The position numbers and the translations under genes are program-made. This document shows, one piece after another, positions 27,487 to 36,390 of a stretch of DNA of 64,000 bases. Origin of the DNA: Opitutia bacterium UBA4506 (GTDB lineage Bacteria; Verrucomicrobiota; Verrucomicrobiia; Opitutales; Puniceicoccaceae); contig DGMY01000060.1 in the NCBI GenBank assembly GCA_002388665.1, positions 5,833 through 69,832 on the forward strand, written 5' to 3'. Positions within the stretch are counted from its first letter, which is position 1. Each line of letters starts with the position of its first letter. The notes below the pieces were generated by a model. The model made no database searches, had not been told where the DNA came from, and saw only the letters and a list, made by a program, of their open reading frames with translations.

Positions 27487-28443
27487 CTACTTCTTTCGCA
27501 CCACACAGAGGTCGATGGTCTCTTCCGCATTCTTCATGTGGCCGTCGACAACCCGTGTTTGTTCCTGAAGCAATCGCAGGCACTCTTCCCGTTGCTCCAG
27601 TGAGCCTGGGTGATCCAATCCAGTACCTTCCGAACGAATGTAGTCAAAAAGCAATACGCCCCCGGAACGCAAGCGGTCCAAGAGGTAGGAAACCACGTCC
27701 TTCGGATTTTCCAGGTGTTCCAATACGGTGGTCAGAATAATCGCGTCGAACTTTTCCTCGCTCTGTAGCGGATCGTGGTAGTTCTCCACATCGATCGTGG
27801 CAAAAGTGACATCACTGTCGTTGCGATAGAGATACTTCCCAAAGTGGAACGGAAAATTTGGGATATCGGCAAGAACCCACGACTGCTGGCGGTGAGAGAA
27901 GAACTTGCGATAACAATGATAATAGGGAGCAGACGAGCAACCGTACTCCAACACCCTCATCTTAGGCTCCAGGAACTGCCATACGGGGGGATGAACGAAA
28001 GGGTTCAGTGCGAACCGCTCGACCTGCTGCAGAATTTGATAGACCTGCCCCGGTTGCTGCCAGTTCTCCAAGTGGCGCCCCTCATCTGCCCATTCGAGGG
28101 GCTTGGCGTGCTGTTGGCTTCGGCGATAGTCGTGTGCCAGCAAGAAGAAATCCAATGCTTTCCAGATCGGCCGACCTCCCAGCACATCGCTCCAATACGA
28201 TTGAAAATCCCGCAACCACCCATCAATCACCCCGTTGACGACCAAGGCCTCGTGAAGATGAAGCTTGCGAAGGATCCGATGAGTTAGAAGCCGAAGCTTC
28301 CCTTTCCAGGCAGGCACACAGATCGAAGACTTCTCACTGGAAACTTGATCGGCTATCCGATGCGCCTCGGCAATATCGACCCGGAGATCATCAAAAGAGT
28401 TTCCTCCGGGGAGATGGGGAGCGGTGTAGTCAGTCATAGACAT
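27487..28443 (-). CDS. SAM-dependent methyltransferase (class I)
   Basis: 318 residues. The C-terminal 160 residues form a Rossmann methyltransferase: motif I MRVLEYGCSS (162-171), an acidic residue ending motif II (VLADIPN), DVENYHDP and then DAIILTTVLEHLENP (motif IV/V), and LRSGGVLLFDY. The N-terminal 150 residues have a helical region without a known family. It could methylate a sugar of the glycan or cap the chain end, which in ABC-dependent pathways can stop elongation; the target is not known. The start is ATG 28443 or 28437 (M-S-M). Confidence 0.8.
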   Translation of the reverse strand: MSMTDYTAPHLPGGNSFDDLRVDIAEAHRIADQVSSEKSSICVPAWKGKLRLLTHRILRKLHLHEALVVNGVIDGWLRDFQSYWSDVLGGRPIWKALDFFLLAHDYRRSQQHAKPLEWADEGRHLENWQQPGQVYQILQQVERFALNPFVHPPVWQFLEPKMRVLEYGCSSAPYYHCYRKFFSHRQQSWVLADIPNFPFHFGKYLYRNDSDVTFATIDVENYHDPLQSEEKFDAIILTTVLEHLENPKDVVSYLLDRLRSGGVLLFDYIRSEGTGLDHPGSLEQREECLRLLQEQTRVVDGHMKNAEETIDLCVVRKK

Positions 28444-28474
28444 TAGTGGAGATGGCGAAATGGAGAAATGGAGA

Positions 28475-28582
28475 GATGGCGAACATTAAACTTTAAACGT
28501 TAAACTTTAAACGTCCAACGTTCAGCGGGAATCTTCTGTTCGATGTTTAGTGTTTAACGTTGAACGTTTAGCGTTCGCCATC
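28475..28582. repeat. 108-bp imperfect palindrome, copy A
   Basis: Outer arms GATGGCGAAC (28475-28484) and GTTCGCCATC (28573-28582) are perfect complements of 10 bases. Inside them, TTAAAC / GTTTAA-type units pair in register with interruptions, and a central unpaired part (around 28525-28545, with AATCTTCTGTTCGATG) could be the loop. As RNA or cruciform DNA it could fold into one long hairpin. It matches copy B at 100 of 108 positions by hand alignment. No target-site duplication is visible. Confidence 0.9.
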
Positions 28583-28638
28583 TTTTGCCTTTCCTTCGTT
28601 CTGCGGGGCGGATACCAGCGAAAACTTGGCCATGGAGA

Positions 28639-28746
28639 GATGGCGAACTTTAAACGTTAAACGTCCAACTTTAAACGTCCAACGTTCAGCCGAAATCTTC
28701 TGTTCGATGTTTAGTGTTTAAAGTTTAACGTTTAGCGTTCGCCATC
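28639..28746. repeat. 108-bp imperfect palindrome, copy B
   Basis: Same length and orientation as copy A, with identical outer arms at 28639-28648 and 28737-28746. The eight differences from A cluster in four pairs at internal positions 11/18, 27/28, 53/55 and 84/88. Some restore pairing in the outer part of the stem (TAAACGTTAAAC pairs fully here), while the inner part pairs better in copy A. After each copy the text is similar (TTT-GCCTT-CC), so the repeat unit extends a little beyond the palindrome. It ends 12 bases before the epimerase stop codon. Confidence 0.9.
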
Positions 28747-28758
28747 TTTCGCCTTCCC

Positions 28759-29814
28759 TCATAGCCGAACCGTCGACAGCCAGTCTCGATTCTCCAAATA
28801 CCAATCCACGCATCCTTGTACTCCTTCGCGAATTCCTTCCTTGGGTTTCCAACCGAGCAGGCGTTCGGCTTTCGAAATATCGGCCCAGGTCTCCATCACA
28901 TCTGCTTTGTGAAATGGCTTGTAGTCGATCTTTGCTTTCTTTCCGGCCATTTCTTCAATCCATGCGATGAGCTGTTTGAGGGAAATTGGATTATTTCCGC
29001 CTCCTAGGTTGAACACCTCGTAGCCGACCGGTTGCAGGGCGGCAATAGTTCCACGAGCAATGTCATCGACATGGGTAAAGTCTCGCGACTGACTCCCGTC
29101 GCCAAACAGCTGCATGGTCTCTCCTTCCACGATCCAACGAATGAAGCGGAATGGACTCATATCCGGGCGACCCATTGGACCGAAAACCGTAAAATACCGG
29201 CAGATCGAGATGTCGAGGTCGTACAGGTGGCGATAGCTATAAGCTAATGCCTCCGCCGCTTTCTTCGAAGCGGCATAGGGCGAGATGGGTGTATTGACCG
29301 AGAGGTCTTCGGTAAACGGCATATCCTGTCCGGCATAGAGCGAAGAGGTTGAGGCCAGAACCATTTTCTTCACCCCGGTATTCTTCATCCCGTCGAGGAT
29401 GTGCAGGGTCCCCATGGCGTTGGTCATCATGTACACGTCCGGGTTCTCCATGCTGTAGCGAACGCCGGCCCGTGCAGCCAAATTGAGCACCGCGTCGAAC
29501 TGATGCTCTTCAAACAATTCAGAGACGTCGGCTTTGTTCTCAATATCGATTTGCCGAAAGGTGAATTTCGGGCCATCGAGATCGATCCGGGGAATTTCTT
29601 CCCGGCCTGACCGGACTTGCGCCTCGATCACTTTGACCGCCTCGGAATCGGCACCAGTCTCGCGCCCAATCACCGCCAACCGGTTCAATTTCATCCGGCG
29701 ATCATAATAGTCGTTCAGGTTGTCCACCCCTACGACTTCATGCCCCTGTTCGAGAAGCATGCGTGCAGTTCGTGAAGCAATAAATCCGGCAGCACCGGTG
29801 ACTAGGTATTTCAT
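28759..29814 (-). CDS. NAD-dependent sugar epimerase, UDP-glucuronate 4-epimerase-like
   Basis: 351 residues, extended SDR. MKYLVTGAAGFIAS at the N-terminus is the NAD loop; the third glycine of G-x-x-G-x-x-G is replaced by Ala. DNLNDYYDRRMKLNRL is the hallmark of UDP-glucuronate 4-epimerases. The catalytic part has ASTSSLYAG and YAASKK, the Y-x3-K pair. It would interconvert UDP-glucuronate and UDP-galacturonate, or the N-acetyl versions made with the dehydrogenase next to it at 29874-31169. Together they supply acidic sugars for the polymer. Confidence 0.85.
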   Translation of the reverse strand: MKYLVTGAAGFIASRTARMLLEQGHEVVGVDNLNDYYDRRMKLNRLAVIGRETGADSEAVKVIEAQVRSGREEIPRIDLDGPKFTFRQIDIENKADVSELFEEHQFDAVLNLAARAGVRYSMENPDVYMMTNAMGTLHILDGMKNTGVKKMVLASTSSLYAGQDMPFTEDLSVNTPISPYAASKKAAEALAYSYRHLYDLDISICRYFTVFGPMGRPDMSPFRFIRWIVEGETMQLFGDGSQSRDFTHVDDIARGTIAALQPVGYEVFNLGGGNNPISLKQLIAWIEEMAGKKAKIDYKPFHKADVMETWADISKAERLLGWKPKEGIREGVQGCVDWYLENRDWLSTVRL

Positions 29815-29873
29815 CTTGTTGGCAATAAATCAGTGTTCAATCGAATCAAAAGGAACTCAATAAGCCGCTCGAA

Positions 29874-31169
29874 CTACGCTTTCAGGTAACGCTTCCCTGG
29901 ACGCTTCAGGCAACTGCGAGTATCCACGATCGGAATACTGTATTCCGAGAAATCATAATTCACGTACTCCGGATGATGGGTGGACAGAAGGATCAGGTCG
30001 TACCCCTGAGAGATCTCCATGGACTCCCGCCCAGCGAATTCGGGATAATTTCTCAATGGACGAATCATCGGCACATAGGGGTCGTTGTATGATACTTTGG
30101 CCCCGCGATCTTCCAACCGCTTCATCAGCGCGTATGACGGAGATTCGCGGTCATCGTCTACTCCGGGCTTATAGGCCAATCCGAGCATCAGTATCCGCGA
30201 ACCTCGGACCGCTTTCCCGTCTTCGTTCAATGCATCCGCCACCCTGGCCACAACATAGTCCGGCATATTGGTGTTCACTTCGCCGGCCAATTCAATAAAC
30301 CGAGTATGCTGCCCGTACTCACGTGCCTTCCACGTCAAGTAGAAGGGATCAATGGGAATGCAATGCCCACCGAGCCCGGGTCCCGGATGAAAAGGCATAT
30401 ATCCAAAAGGTTTCGTGGAGGCCGCTTCAATGACGTCCCACACATCGATTCCCATCTCCCGGTAGACTACTTTTAGCTCGTTAACCAAGGCGATGTTGAC
30501 CGATCGAAAAATGTTCTCGGTCAATTTAGTTGCCTCGGCGACCCGGCACGAAGATACGGGATGCACTTGATCGACTGCCATCGAGTACAGTTCCTTGCAA
30601 CGCTCCAAACATCCGTCGGTCAAACCACCCATTACTTTCGGGATGGTTCGTACCGAATGGTCCGTCCGCCCCGGGTCTTCCCGCTCTGGAGAATACGCTA
30701 GGTGGAAACCTTCGCCGGCAATCAATCCAGATCCCTTTTCCAGGACTTCGCGTAGGTCAGTGTCCGTCGTACCAGGGTATGTAGTGGATTCCAATACGAC
30801 CAACTTGGGCCGGACGGTTCCCTCCTCTCCCGCAGCACTCAACTCTAAGTGCGGCGCAATGGCTTCACCCGATTTCAATACATAGGAAAGGTCCGGCTCG
30901 CGGTACTTGTTCAAAGGCGTGGGAACACAGATCAAGATTGCCTCCACTTCGCAGATTCGCGAGAAATCGGTGGAAGCTTCGAATGAACCGTCGTCAACCA
31001 AGCGGCGAATATCCTGCGAAGCAATATGCCGAATGTAGCTATCTCCCTTCTCCAGGATTCCGATTTTTGTCGGATCTGTATCGAGTCCAAGAACTTCGCA
31101 TCCCGACGAGGCAAAACGAATCGCGAGCGGTAGCCCCACATATCCCAATCCTATTATCGCAATCTTCAT
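29874..31169 (-). CDS. Nucleotide-sugar 6-dehydrogenase (UDP-GlcNAc type, WbpA-like)
   Basis: 431 residues, full length. GLGYVG (7-12) binds NAD; CVPTPLN, LESTTYPGTT and AYSPEREDPG follow. GLGGHCIPIDPFYL carries the catalytic Cys270. The AYSPERxDPG form and the PIDPFYL tail are those of the WbpA/TviB branch, which makes UDP-GlcNAc-uronic acid (UDP-GlcNAcA), rather than of UDP-glucose dehydrogenase, but the substrate needs testing. The product can feed the epimerase at 28759-29814. ATG overlaps the upstream GT61 stop by ATGA. Confidence 0.9.
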   Translation of the reverse strand: MKIAIIGLGYVGLPLAIRFASSGCEVLGLDTDPTKIGILEKGDSYIRHIASQDIRRLVDDGSFEASTDFSRICEVEAILICVPTPLNKYREPDLSYVLKSGEAIAPHLELSAAGEEGTVRPKLVVLESTTYPGTTDTDLREVLEKGSGLIAGEGFHLAYSPEREDPGRTDHSVRTIPKVMGGLTDGCLERCKELYSMAVDQVHPVSSCRVAEATKLTENIFRSVNIALVNELKVVYREMGIDVWDVIEAASTKPFGYMPFHPGPGLGGHCIPIDPFYLTWKAREYGQHTRFIELAGEVNTNMPDYVVARVADALNEDGKAVRGSRILMLGLAYKPGVDDDRESPSYALMKRLEDRGAKVSYNDPYVPMIRPLRNYPEFAGRESMEISQGYDLILLSTHHPEYVNYDFSEYSIPIVDTRSCLKRPGKRYLKA

Positions 31170-32404
31170 ATCAACCTATCTTCACTTTTACCGAAAACTC
31201 GGCTCGGTTCTATTCCCAATTCGGCCGATTCCAACCAATGACGAATTTTCTCCGGAGAAAATTCCTGATCGGCATACAGCTCCTTCTCCTGCCCTGAATC
31301 GGTTTTGATCGACTCCATGCAGTGATACTCCAAACCGCAGGAATCCGAGAGCGCCCAGTAACAGTAGGGCCAAAACCACTCACCCTTTTGATGATGAGGC
31401 AGCAACTCCAGCACTTTCGTCCCCGGCTTACACCAGAGCAGATTTGCCAGTGCCGCCCCATGAGACCCAATAACAATCTCCGCCTCGGCGAACATTCCCA
31501 TCTGATCCTTCAAGCTGTGTGCTCCTGGATCAATTGAAACGAATCCAAAGTCTTCGAGTAATGAGACAATTTCTTCCTCATTGCGGACAAATCGACGCGT
31601 CGTTTGTCCTCTGCGAATATAGAGTCGGCGGCCCTTTCCGGAGACCGTGCGATGGGGCAACAACCGCTCGCGCAAAAACTCGCAAGCCCAGGCTGGCGGG
31701 TTCAGGGTCACTCCTGGAAGGGATGGTACCCACAACTCGCGCGCTTCGATATGAGTGTTCCAGTCCGCAGCGATACAGCGACCCGTTTCGATACCCAGGA
31801 TTTCCAAGCTTTCTGCGATAAAAGGGGGGCCGCTATTGATCACAAAAGAATCCACATCCGAAAGGGAACCCAGCCCACTCTTTTCCAAAAGACAGATCCG
31901 CGGTAAGGCTTCCGTCAGCCAGTGAAAATAATTTCCTCCGGCAGCCACCGCCAAGACCACGACCGTTCCTTCGATCGATTGAATGGGCGGAAACACGTTT
32001 CGTCGATTCGCTTGATGAAGGTGTACCTTCGAAAAATCCCGGCGGACGCTCATCTGGTTGGAGACGTCGAACAGTAATTTGTGATCGGGTGTAAGGACCG
32101 TTCCGCGATCCGACAGTACGCGACCGTTCCGGACTCGAGCGACAAAACACTCGGTGTTCAGATGGTCCTGCAGGTGAACAAACTCCGGAGTAAGCGAATC
32201 CGGTAACGTGGTCGGCATGGGTCGTCGAATCGATTCGGCCAGAAAGATGTCCACGTAGTCGGAAGAGCGTTCTCCCGGTGTCATAGACTGGGAAAAATAC
32301 TCCTTCGAGGTACGGTAGACACCTCGCAACGGACCGCGATTGCCCAGAATCCGGAGAAACTTCCTCGCGACCGGGCGCAGTCTACTTCGAATTCCGTTGA
32401 GCAT
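31166..32404 (-). CDS. GT61-family glycosyltransferase
   Basis: 412 residues. The DUF563/GT61 domain is recognised by RRLYIRRGQTTRRFVRNEEE, then SHGAALANLLWCKPGTKVLE (about 310-330), the most conserved part of the family, and PHHQKGEWFWPYC. The bacterial members are poorly studied; plant members add xylose to N-glycans. ATG at 32404 has GGTGAAAGAG before it; in-frame TTG 32416 and GTG 32413 are alternatives. It overlaps the dehydrogenase gene by ATGA and may use the uronic-acid donors made there. Confidence 0.85.
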   Translation of the reverse strand: MLNGIRSRLRPVARKFLRILGNRGPLRGVYRTSKEYFSQSMTPGERSSDYVDIFLAESIRRPMPTTLPDSLTPEFVHLQDHLNTECFVARVRNGRVLSDRGTVLTPDHKLLFDVSNQMSVRRDFSKVHLHQANRRNVFPPIQSIEGTVVVLAVAAGGNYFHWLTEALPRICLLEKSGLGSLSDVDSFVINSGPPFIAESLEILGIETGRCIAADWNTHIEARELWVPSLPGVTLNPPAWACEFLRERLLPHRTVSGKGRRLYIRRGQTTRRFVRNEEEIVSLLEDFGFVSIDPGAHSLKDQMGMFAEAEIVIGSHGAALANLLWCKPGTKVLELLPHHQKGEWFWPYCYWALSDSCGLEYHCMESIKTDSGQEKELYADQEFSPEKIRHWLESAELGIEPSRVFGKSEDRLI

Positions 32405-32431
32405 CTCTTTCACCAAAAACCGTTTCGTCTT

Positions 32432-33388
32432 CTACTGGGCGGTTTCGCTTTGAAACAGTGCCAATAGGCGCTCCGCACAGAAGTCCTCGGTGGCATGCAT
32501 CGAGTCCCAGCTCGCCCCTCCAATGTGCGGGGTGATGATGAGGTTATCCGAGTTCTTTGCGAAATCGACCAATGCATGGCCTTCCGGAATCCTGCCCGAA
32601 AACGTCTCTTCGCCGCTGACCACATCAACCGCCGCACCCGCCAAACGGCCACTTCGGAGGGCCTCCATCAACGCATCCTCATCGACGATCCCGCTGCGAG
32701 AGGTGTTGAGAAACACCGCCCCTTCTTTAATCCGCGCGAATGCCGCTGGTCCAACAAACCCGACCGTCTCCGCTTCAAGGGGGAGGTGAATGCTGACGAC
32801 ATCGGACTTCTGGTACAACTCATCCAATGACACTTGTTCCACTCCCGCGAGCTCGATAGGACTCCGATCAAAGACAAGAACCGACATTCCAAAGACTTTC
32901 GCGTATTCGGCAATCATCGATCCAATCCGACCACAGCCCACAATTCCCATCACGCAACCTTTCAGGTCTCGTCCCCGGAAATAGTCACGCTCCCACTCTC
33001 CTTGCGCCACCGAGGAGACAGCCGGCACGATCCTCCTGCGCACCGCGAGAAGGAGCCCCCATGTCAGTTCCGCGGTTGCTGGTATCGATCGTAAAAACCC
33101 GGTCTCCCCTTTTAAGGAAAGGACCTGCACTCCATGCTCCTCCAGTGCCTCCAGATCCAAATGGTCCAATCCTGTTGTCGGGGTCACCACCACCCGCAAG
33201 TTCGGTGCGGACGCAATCACCTCGCGCCCGACTCGATAGCGTAAGCGAATGACAAGGATATCTACGTCAGACACCTGTTCCGCCAAGGGCGCCCCCTCAT
33301 CAAGTCCGAGGCGAACCTCCCCCAATGAGCGGTATATTCCCAGAGCGCGGGTTGAATAGTGCTCGGGTTCAGCAATCAGGATCTTCAT
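32432..33388 (-). CDS. D-2-hydroxyacid dehydrogenase
   Basis: 318 residues. NAD loop GCGRIG (151-156), Arg231 in NTSRSG, an acidic residue in VVSGEE near 260, and His288 in TPHIGG give the Arg-Glu-His set of the SerA/LdhA-like family. It would reduce a 2-keto acid to a D-2-hydroxy acid. It stands just downstream of the nonulosonic-acid genes, so it may make or edit an acid that is linked to the glycan, such as a lactyl-type substituent, but that is a guess from position. GTG at 33397 is an alternative start. Confidence 0.88.
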   Translation of the reverse strand: MKILIAEPEHYSTRALGIYRSLGEVRLGLDEGAPLAEQVSDVDILVIRLRYRVGREVIASAPNLRVVVTPTTGLDHLDLEALEEHGVQVLSLKGETGFLRSIPATAELTWGLLLAVRRRIVPAVSSVAQGEWERDYFRGRDLKGCVMGIVGCGRIGSMIAEYAKVFGMSVLVFDRSPIELAGVEQVSLDELYQKSDVVSIHLPLEAETVGFVGPAAFARIKEGAVFLNTSRSGIVDEDALMEALRSGRLAGAAVDVVSGEETFSGRIPEGHALVDFAKNSDNLIITPHIGGASWDSMHATEDFCAERLLALFQSETAQ

Positions 33389-33424
33389 GGATGACACTGC
33401 CGTCAGGTGGAATCGGGGTAGGAC

Positions 33425-34585
33425 TCAGTAGGTGAGTTTCTTACTGGTACTCAATTCAGCAGTAGCGAGAATCTCCGCAATTCGGGCCCCCGCCAAACCG
33501 TCGCCATACAACAAGTCCGGCGCGACTGGACCATCGGCTTCCCAACTATTCAAAGCCGACAGAATTTGATTTTTATCGTAGTCCACGTTCACGACATTTG
33601 CACCATGGTCGCGACCCGCTTGCCGACTTCCGATATCAATCGCCCGGACTCCGAGGTAGGAACACTCGCGGATCGCGACGCTGGAGTTCCCAACAATCCC
33701 CATCGATCCTTTGAGCAAGTGAAGAAAATCACGGGGCTCCATGTTCTTGTAATAATGAATATTCTCTGCCCCCCGGTTCTCCCGGAAGGAGCGAATCCCC
33801 TTGGAAGTTCCATCCGAACCAGCATCGACGTTCGGCCAGAACCAAAGAGTTGGCCGGTTGAATTCGTAGATAGCCTCAAGGGTCTCCATCACCTGCCTTC
33901 TGGCAGCTTCATACTCCGTAGTCACTGGGTGCTGAAGTACAACGATGTAGCCGTCTGCCAGATCCTGTTCTGTTCCAACACCCCCGTACTTCCTGTGAAA
34001 TCCAGGTTCACGGGCGGGCTCTTTCAAAATCTCTGCCGCGATGTCGATGGACGGGCAACCGGTAACAAATACCTTCTCCGGCACTTCACCCATGCGAATC
34101 ACTCGCTCTCTCGCTCTCTCATTCGAGACCAGGTGGAGGTCTGACAACTTGGTGATCGAATGCCTGACCTTCTCGTCAATCGATCCGGTCACCTCCCCAC
34201 CCTGAATGTGGCAAAGGGGGATGTTCATATAGGAAGCCGCGACCGCAGTCGCCAGGGTCTCATATCGATCCGCTACCGAAACCACTACGTCCGGCTTCAA
34301 TGAATCGAGAACCGAGGCCATCTCAATGATCCCGAGACCGGTCGTTTTCGCCATGCTCCGCAGGTCCTCGCCCTCCAACACATTGACAACACTCGCTAGA
34401 ACCTCGAAGCCGTCGCTTCGAATGACGTCAACGGCCCGACCGTAACGCTCCAGCAAAGCCGAAGCCGCTACAACCACCTGCAATTCTACATCATCCCGAT
34501 CCCGCAACGCTACCATTGCAGTTTTTATTCGCGAATAACTCGGGCGCGCGGTGATCACCACGCATACTTTTCTCTTCTCTTTCAT
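33425..34585 (-). CDS. neuC: UDP-GlcNAc 2-epimerase, hydrolysing (NeuC-like)
   Basis: 386 residues. VCVVITARPSYSRIKTAM, VSVADRYETLATAVAA, CHIQGGEVTGSIDE and GNSSVAIRECSYLGV are the conserved parts of the NeuC/WecB family. The NeuC branch hydrolyses UDP-GlcNAc to ManNAc, the first step of sialic acid; the closely related NeuC-like LegG makes the diacetamido version. ATG at 34585 was chosen over a longer frame to 34657 that overlaps neuB. It stands with neuB and neuA in one cluster. Confidence 0.88.
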   Translation of the reverse strand: MKEKRKVCVVITARPSYSRIKTAMVALRDRDDVELQVVVAASALLERYGRAVDVIRSDGFEVLASVVNVLEGEDLRSMAKTTGLGIIEMASVLDSLKPDVVVSVADRYETLATAVAASYMNIPLCHIQGGEVTGSIDEKVRHSITKLSDLHLVSNERARERVIRMGEVPEKVFVTGCPSIDIAAEILKEPAREPGFHRKYGGVGTEQDLADGYIVVLQHPVTTEYEAARRQVMETLEAIYEFNRPTLWFWPNVDAGSDGTSKGIRSFRENRGAENIHYYKNMEPRDFLHLLKGSMGIVGNSSVAIRECSYLGVRAIDIGSRQAGRDHGANVVNVDYDKNQILSALNSWEADGPVAPDLLYGDGLAGARIAEILATAELSTSKKLTY

Positions 34586-34601
34586 GATAACTGCTTCCGA
34601 T

Positions 34602-35660
34602 TTACTGCGACTCATTCTGGGATAAACCTTCCCAAGACAGGGCCTCGTCCGCCTCAAAGGCGCGGGTGGTCTTGTGACCTATCATTCGATAATAGTCTGC
34701 CGGTGGACAGCCGTCTCCCGGCTTCTTCAAGGCCAGGTGCGACTCCTCCAACACCGTCCCAGCTGCCAGTTCCTTCCGGGCGACTACGCTCTTGCCAAAG
34801 GTGCGGCTCAGGGTGGGTAGGTCCACCAACGGGCGATCCTTGTCTGCTGGATTCGTTCGCATTCGATAGATCGCATCCACGCCCTCTACCATAGTGGCCA
34901 ATTCCGGAAGGGTTATAGATGCCGGACCATCCGGACCAAACATCTGACGATCGAAGGTGACATGAACCTCGAGAAGCGATGCCCCTAATGTAGCCGCAGC
35001 CAAAGAGGGGTAGATCGTCCCGGAATGATCGGACAAGCCAACCGGGCAGCCATAGCGATCTTTCATTTCCCCCAATATATTTAACCCGACCTGTTCCGGC
35101 TGGGTTGGATAGGCTGTCGTACATTGGAATGTAGCTACAGACGCTCCCCGGCTTCGCACCCGTTCCACGGCCGCATCAAAGATCTTCCAGTCACTAAGAC
35201 CCGAGGACAACAAGACAGGCCGATTGCAGGCCGAGATCCGGTCGAGAAGCGGGTAGTTCTCAATCTCTCCCGAGGCGACTTTGAAGGCAGGCATCCCCAA
35301 TGAATCCAAGAGATCCACCGCCGCAAAGCTGAAGGGCGAGCTCAGAAAGACTAAGCCCTTGTCCGCACAGTGGTCGGCCAATCCCTTCCATTGTTCAGGA
35401 GTAAACTCCATCCGCTTCCAATATCCATACCGGGTAGGATCTTCGTAGCTAAAAGGAACCCGCCACGGCTCCCGTGCCGTACTCTCTTCCGCTGCAAAAT
35501 GAGTCTGAAACTTGATGGCATCCGCCCCCGTTTCCGCCACCGCATCGATAAAACTGTGTGCGATTCCCAGCGAACCGTCATGGGCTTGGGCGACTTCAGC
35601 GATTACAAATGGTCGCCGGTGGCCCGCCTCAAGCTCTTTCCAAAATTCTGGTGTACTCAT
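34602..35660 (-). CDS. neuB: N-acetylneuraminate (nonulosonate) synthase (NeuB-like)
   Basis: 352 residues. AEVAQAHDGS (21-30) and AIKFQTH (48-54) lie in the TIM barrel; FKVASGEIENYPLLDRI, SSGLSDW and GLSDHSGT follow. The last 65 residues form an SAF (antifreeze-like) domain, KSVVARKELAAGTV. It condenses an N-acylmannosamine with phosphoenolpyruvate to make a nine-carbon nonulosonic acid. Whether the product is N-acetylneuraminic, legionaminic or pseudaminic acid cannot be told, but no genes for the latter two were seen nearby. The start overlaps the neuA stop by ATGA. Confidence 0.92.
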   Translation of the reverse strand: MSTPEFWKELEAGHRRPFVIAEVAQAHDGSLGIAHSFIDAVAETGADAIKFQTHFAAEESTAREPWRVPFSYEDPTRYGYWKRMEFTPEQWKGLADHCADKGLVFLSSPFSFAAVDLLDSLGMPAFKVASGEIENYPLLDRISACNRPVLLSSGLSDWKIFDAAVERVRSRGASVATFQCTTAYPTQPEQVGLNILGEMKDRYGCPVGLSDHSGTIYPSLAAATLGASLLEVHVTFDRQMFGPDGPASITLPELATMVEGVDAIYRMRTNPADKDRPLVDLPTLSRTFGKSVVARKELAAGTVLEESHLALKKPGDGCPPADYYRMIGHKTTRAFEADEALSWEGLSQNESQ

Positions 35661-36355
35661 TTCTCCAATACCTCCTTCAGCTTCGCCAAATCATCAGGTC
35701 CATCTACGTTGATCGAGACCGCTTCATCCATGACGAGGACAAGGGGCCGATCGGCGATGAGCTTCCCCGTGCGCTCGAGGTAATCAGTCTTCACAATGTA
35801 CACCGCGCCGTTCCTCACGTATGTCGGCATCAAATCCTGGCGCCGCCCTCCGGTATTGTGGTTCTCGGTTACCCCCAGACCAAATCCTTCGTCAGTTCGT
35901 TGGTAGTATGTATCCAGGTTTATAGAAGGGTCTTCAAAAGCCGTAATCAAAGAGTCTGCACTGGGATTTTTTTCCAATAGAGATATCGCATCTCTCACTG
36001 TCTTTGCGGTCCGCATGGGGGATGTGGGTTGAAGAATCATCACCGCATCAAACTCCTTTCCTCGTTTCGAGAACTCCTTGAGGGCATGAAGTACAAACTC
36101 AATTGAGGGAGAGCGATCGCCGGCAAACTCGTCCGGCCGCAAAAACGGGACTTCAATCCCCTCTGCGATCGCAAACTGTTGGATTTCCTCCGAGTCCGTC
36201 GATACGAAGACGGTAAAGTTCGGGAGGTCCCCCAGTGCTTCCTTGGCCACTTCCAGGCTATAGGAAATCAAGGGACGGCCCGCTACCTTCACCATATTTT
36301 TTCCCGGAACGCCTTTCGACCCTTTCCGGGCGGGGATTATACATAAATATTCCAT
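35657..36355 (-). CDS. neuA: CMP-nonulosonate cytidylyltransferase (NeuA-like)
   Basis: 232 residues. PARKGSKGVPGKN (8-20) binds CTP; VSTDSEEI, LRPDEFAGD and LQPTSPMRTAKTV are the other conserved motifs. It activates the nine-carbon acid as CMP-sugar. It is the first gene of the neuA-neuB-neuC set in transcription order, all within 3 kb, so the pathway from UDP-GlcNAc to CMP-sialic-type acid is complete. Short length matches NeuA enzymes without the extra esterase domain. Confidence 0.93.
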   Translation of the reverse strand: MEYLCIIPARKGSKGVPGKNMVKVAGRPLISYSLEVAKEALGDLPNFTVFVSTDSEEIQQFAIAEGIEVPFLRPDEFAGDRSPSIEFVLHALKEFSKRGKEFDAVMILQPTSPMRTAKTVRDAISLLEKNPSADSLITAFEDPSINLDTYYQRTDEGFGLGVTENHNTGGRRQDLMPTYVRNGAVYIVKTDYLERTGKLIADRPLVLVMDEAVSINVDGPDDLAKLKEVLEK

Positions 36356-36390
36356 CGTCTATCTTTCAGGGAATTCTGTTCGAGGGTACC

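Larger units (their letters stand above)
28444..28758. repeat. Non-coding gap with two palindromic repeats
   Basis: This 315-base gap between the methyltransferase and the epimerase holds no gene. It contains two 108-bp near-identical imperfect palindromes (listed separately) 56 bases apart, plus a third, partial arm GATGGCGAA at 28451-28459 and a degenerate ATGGAGA-type tandem just before the first copy. Units such as TTAAACGT and CCAACGTT recur throughout. The text is AT-rich against GC-richer coding neighbours. It may end the upstream transcript, start the downstream one, or be a mobile palindromic repeat; the sequence alone does not decide. Confidence 0.9.

Noticed and set aside
28444..28758. 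Possible CRISPR array
   Set aside because: Only two long palindromic units with one 56-base gap; no regular short repeats or spacers and no cas gene nearby.
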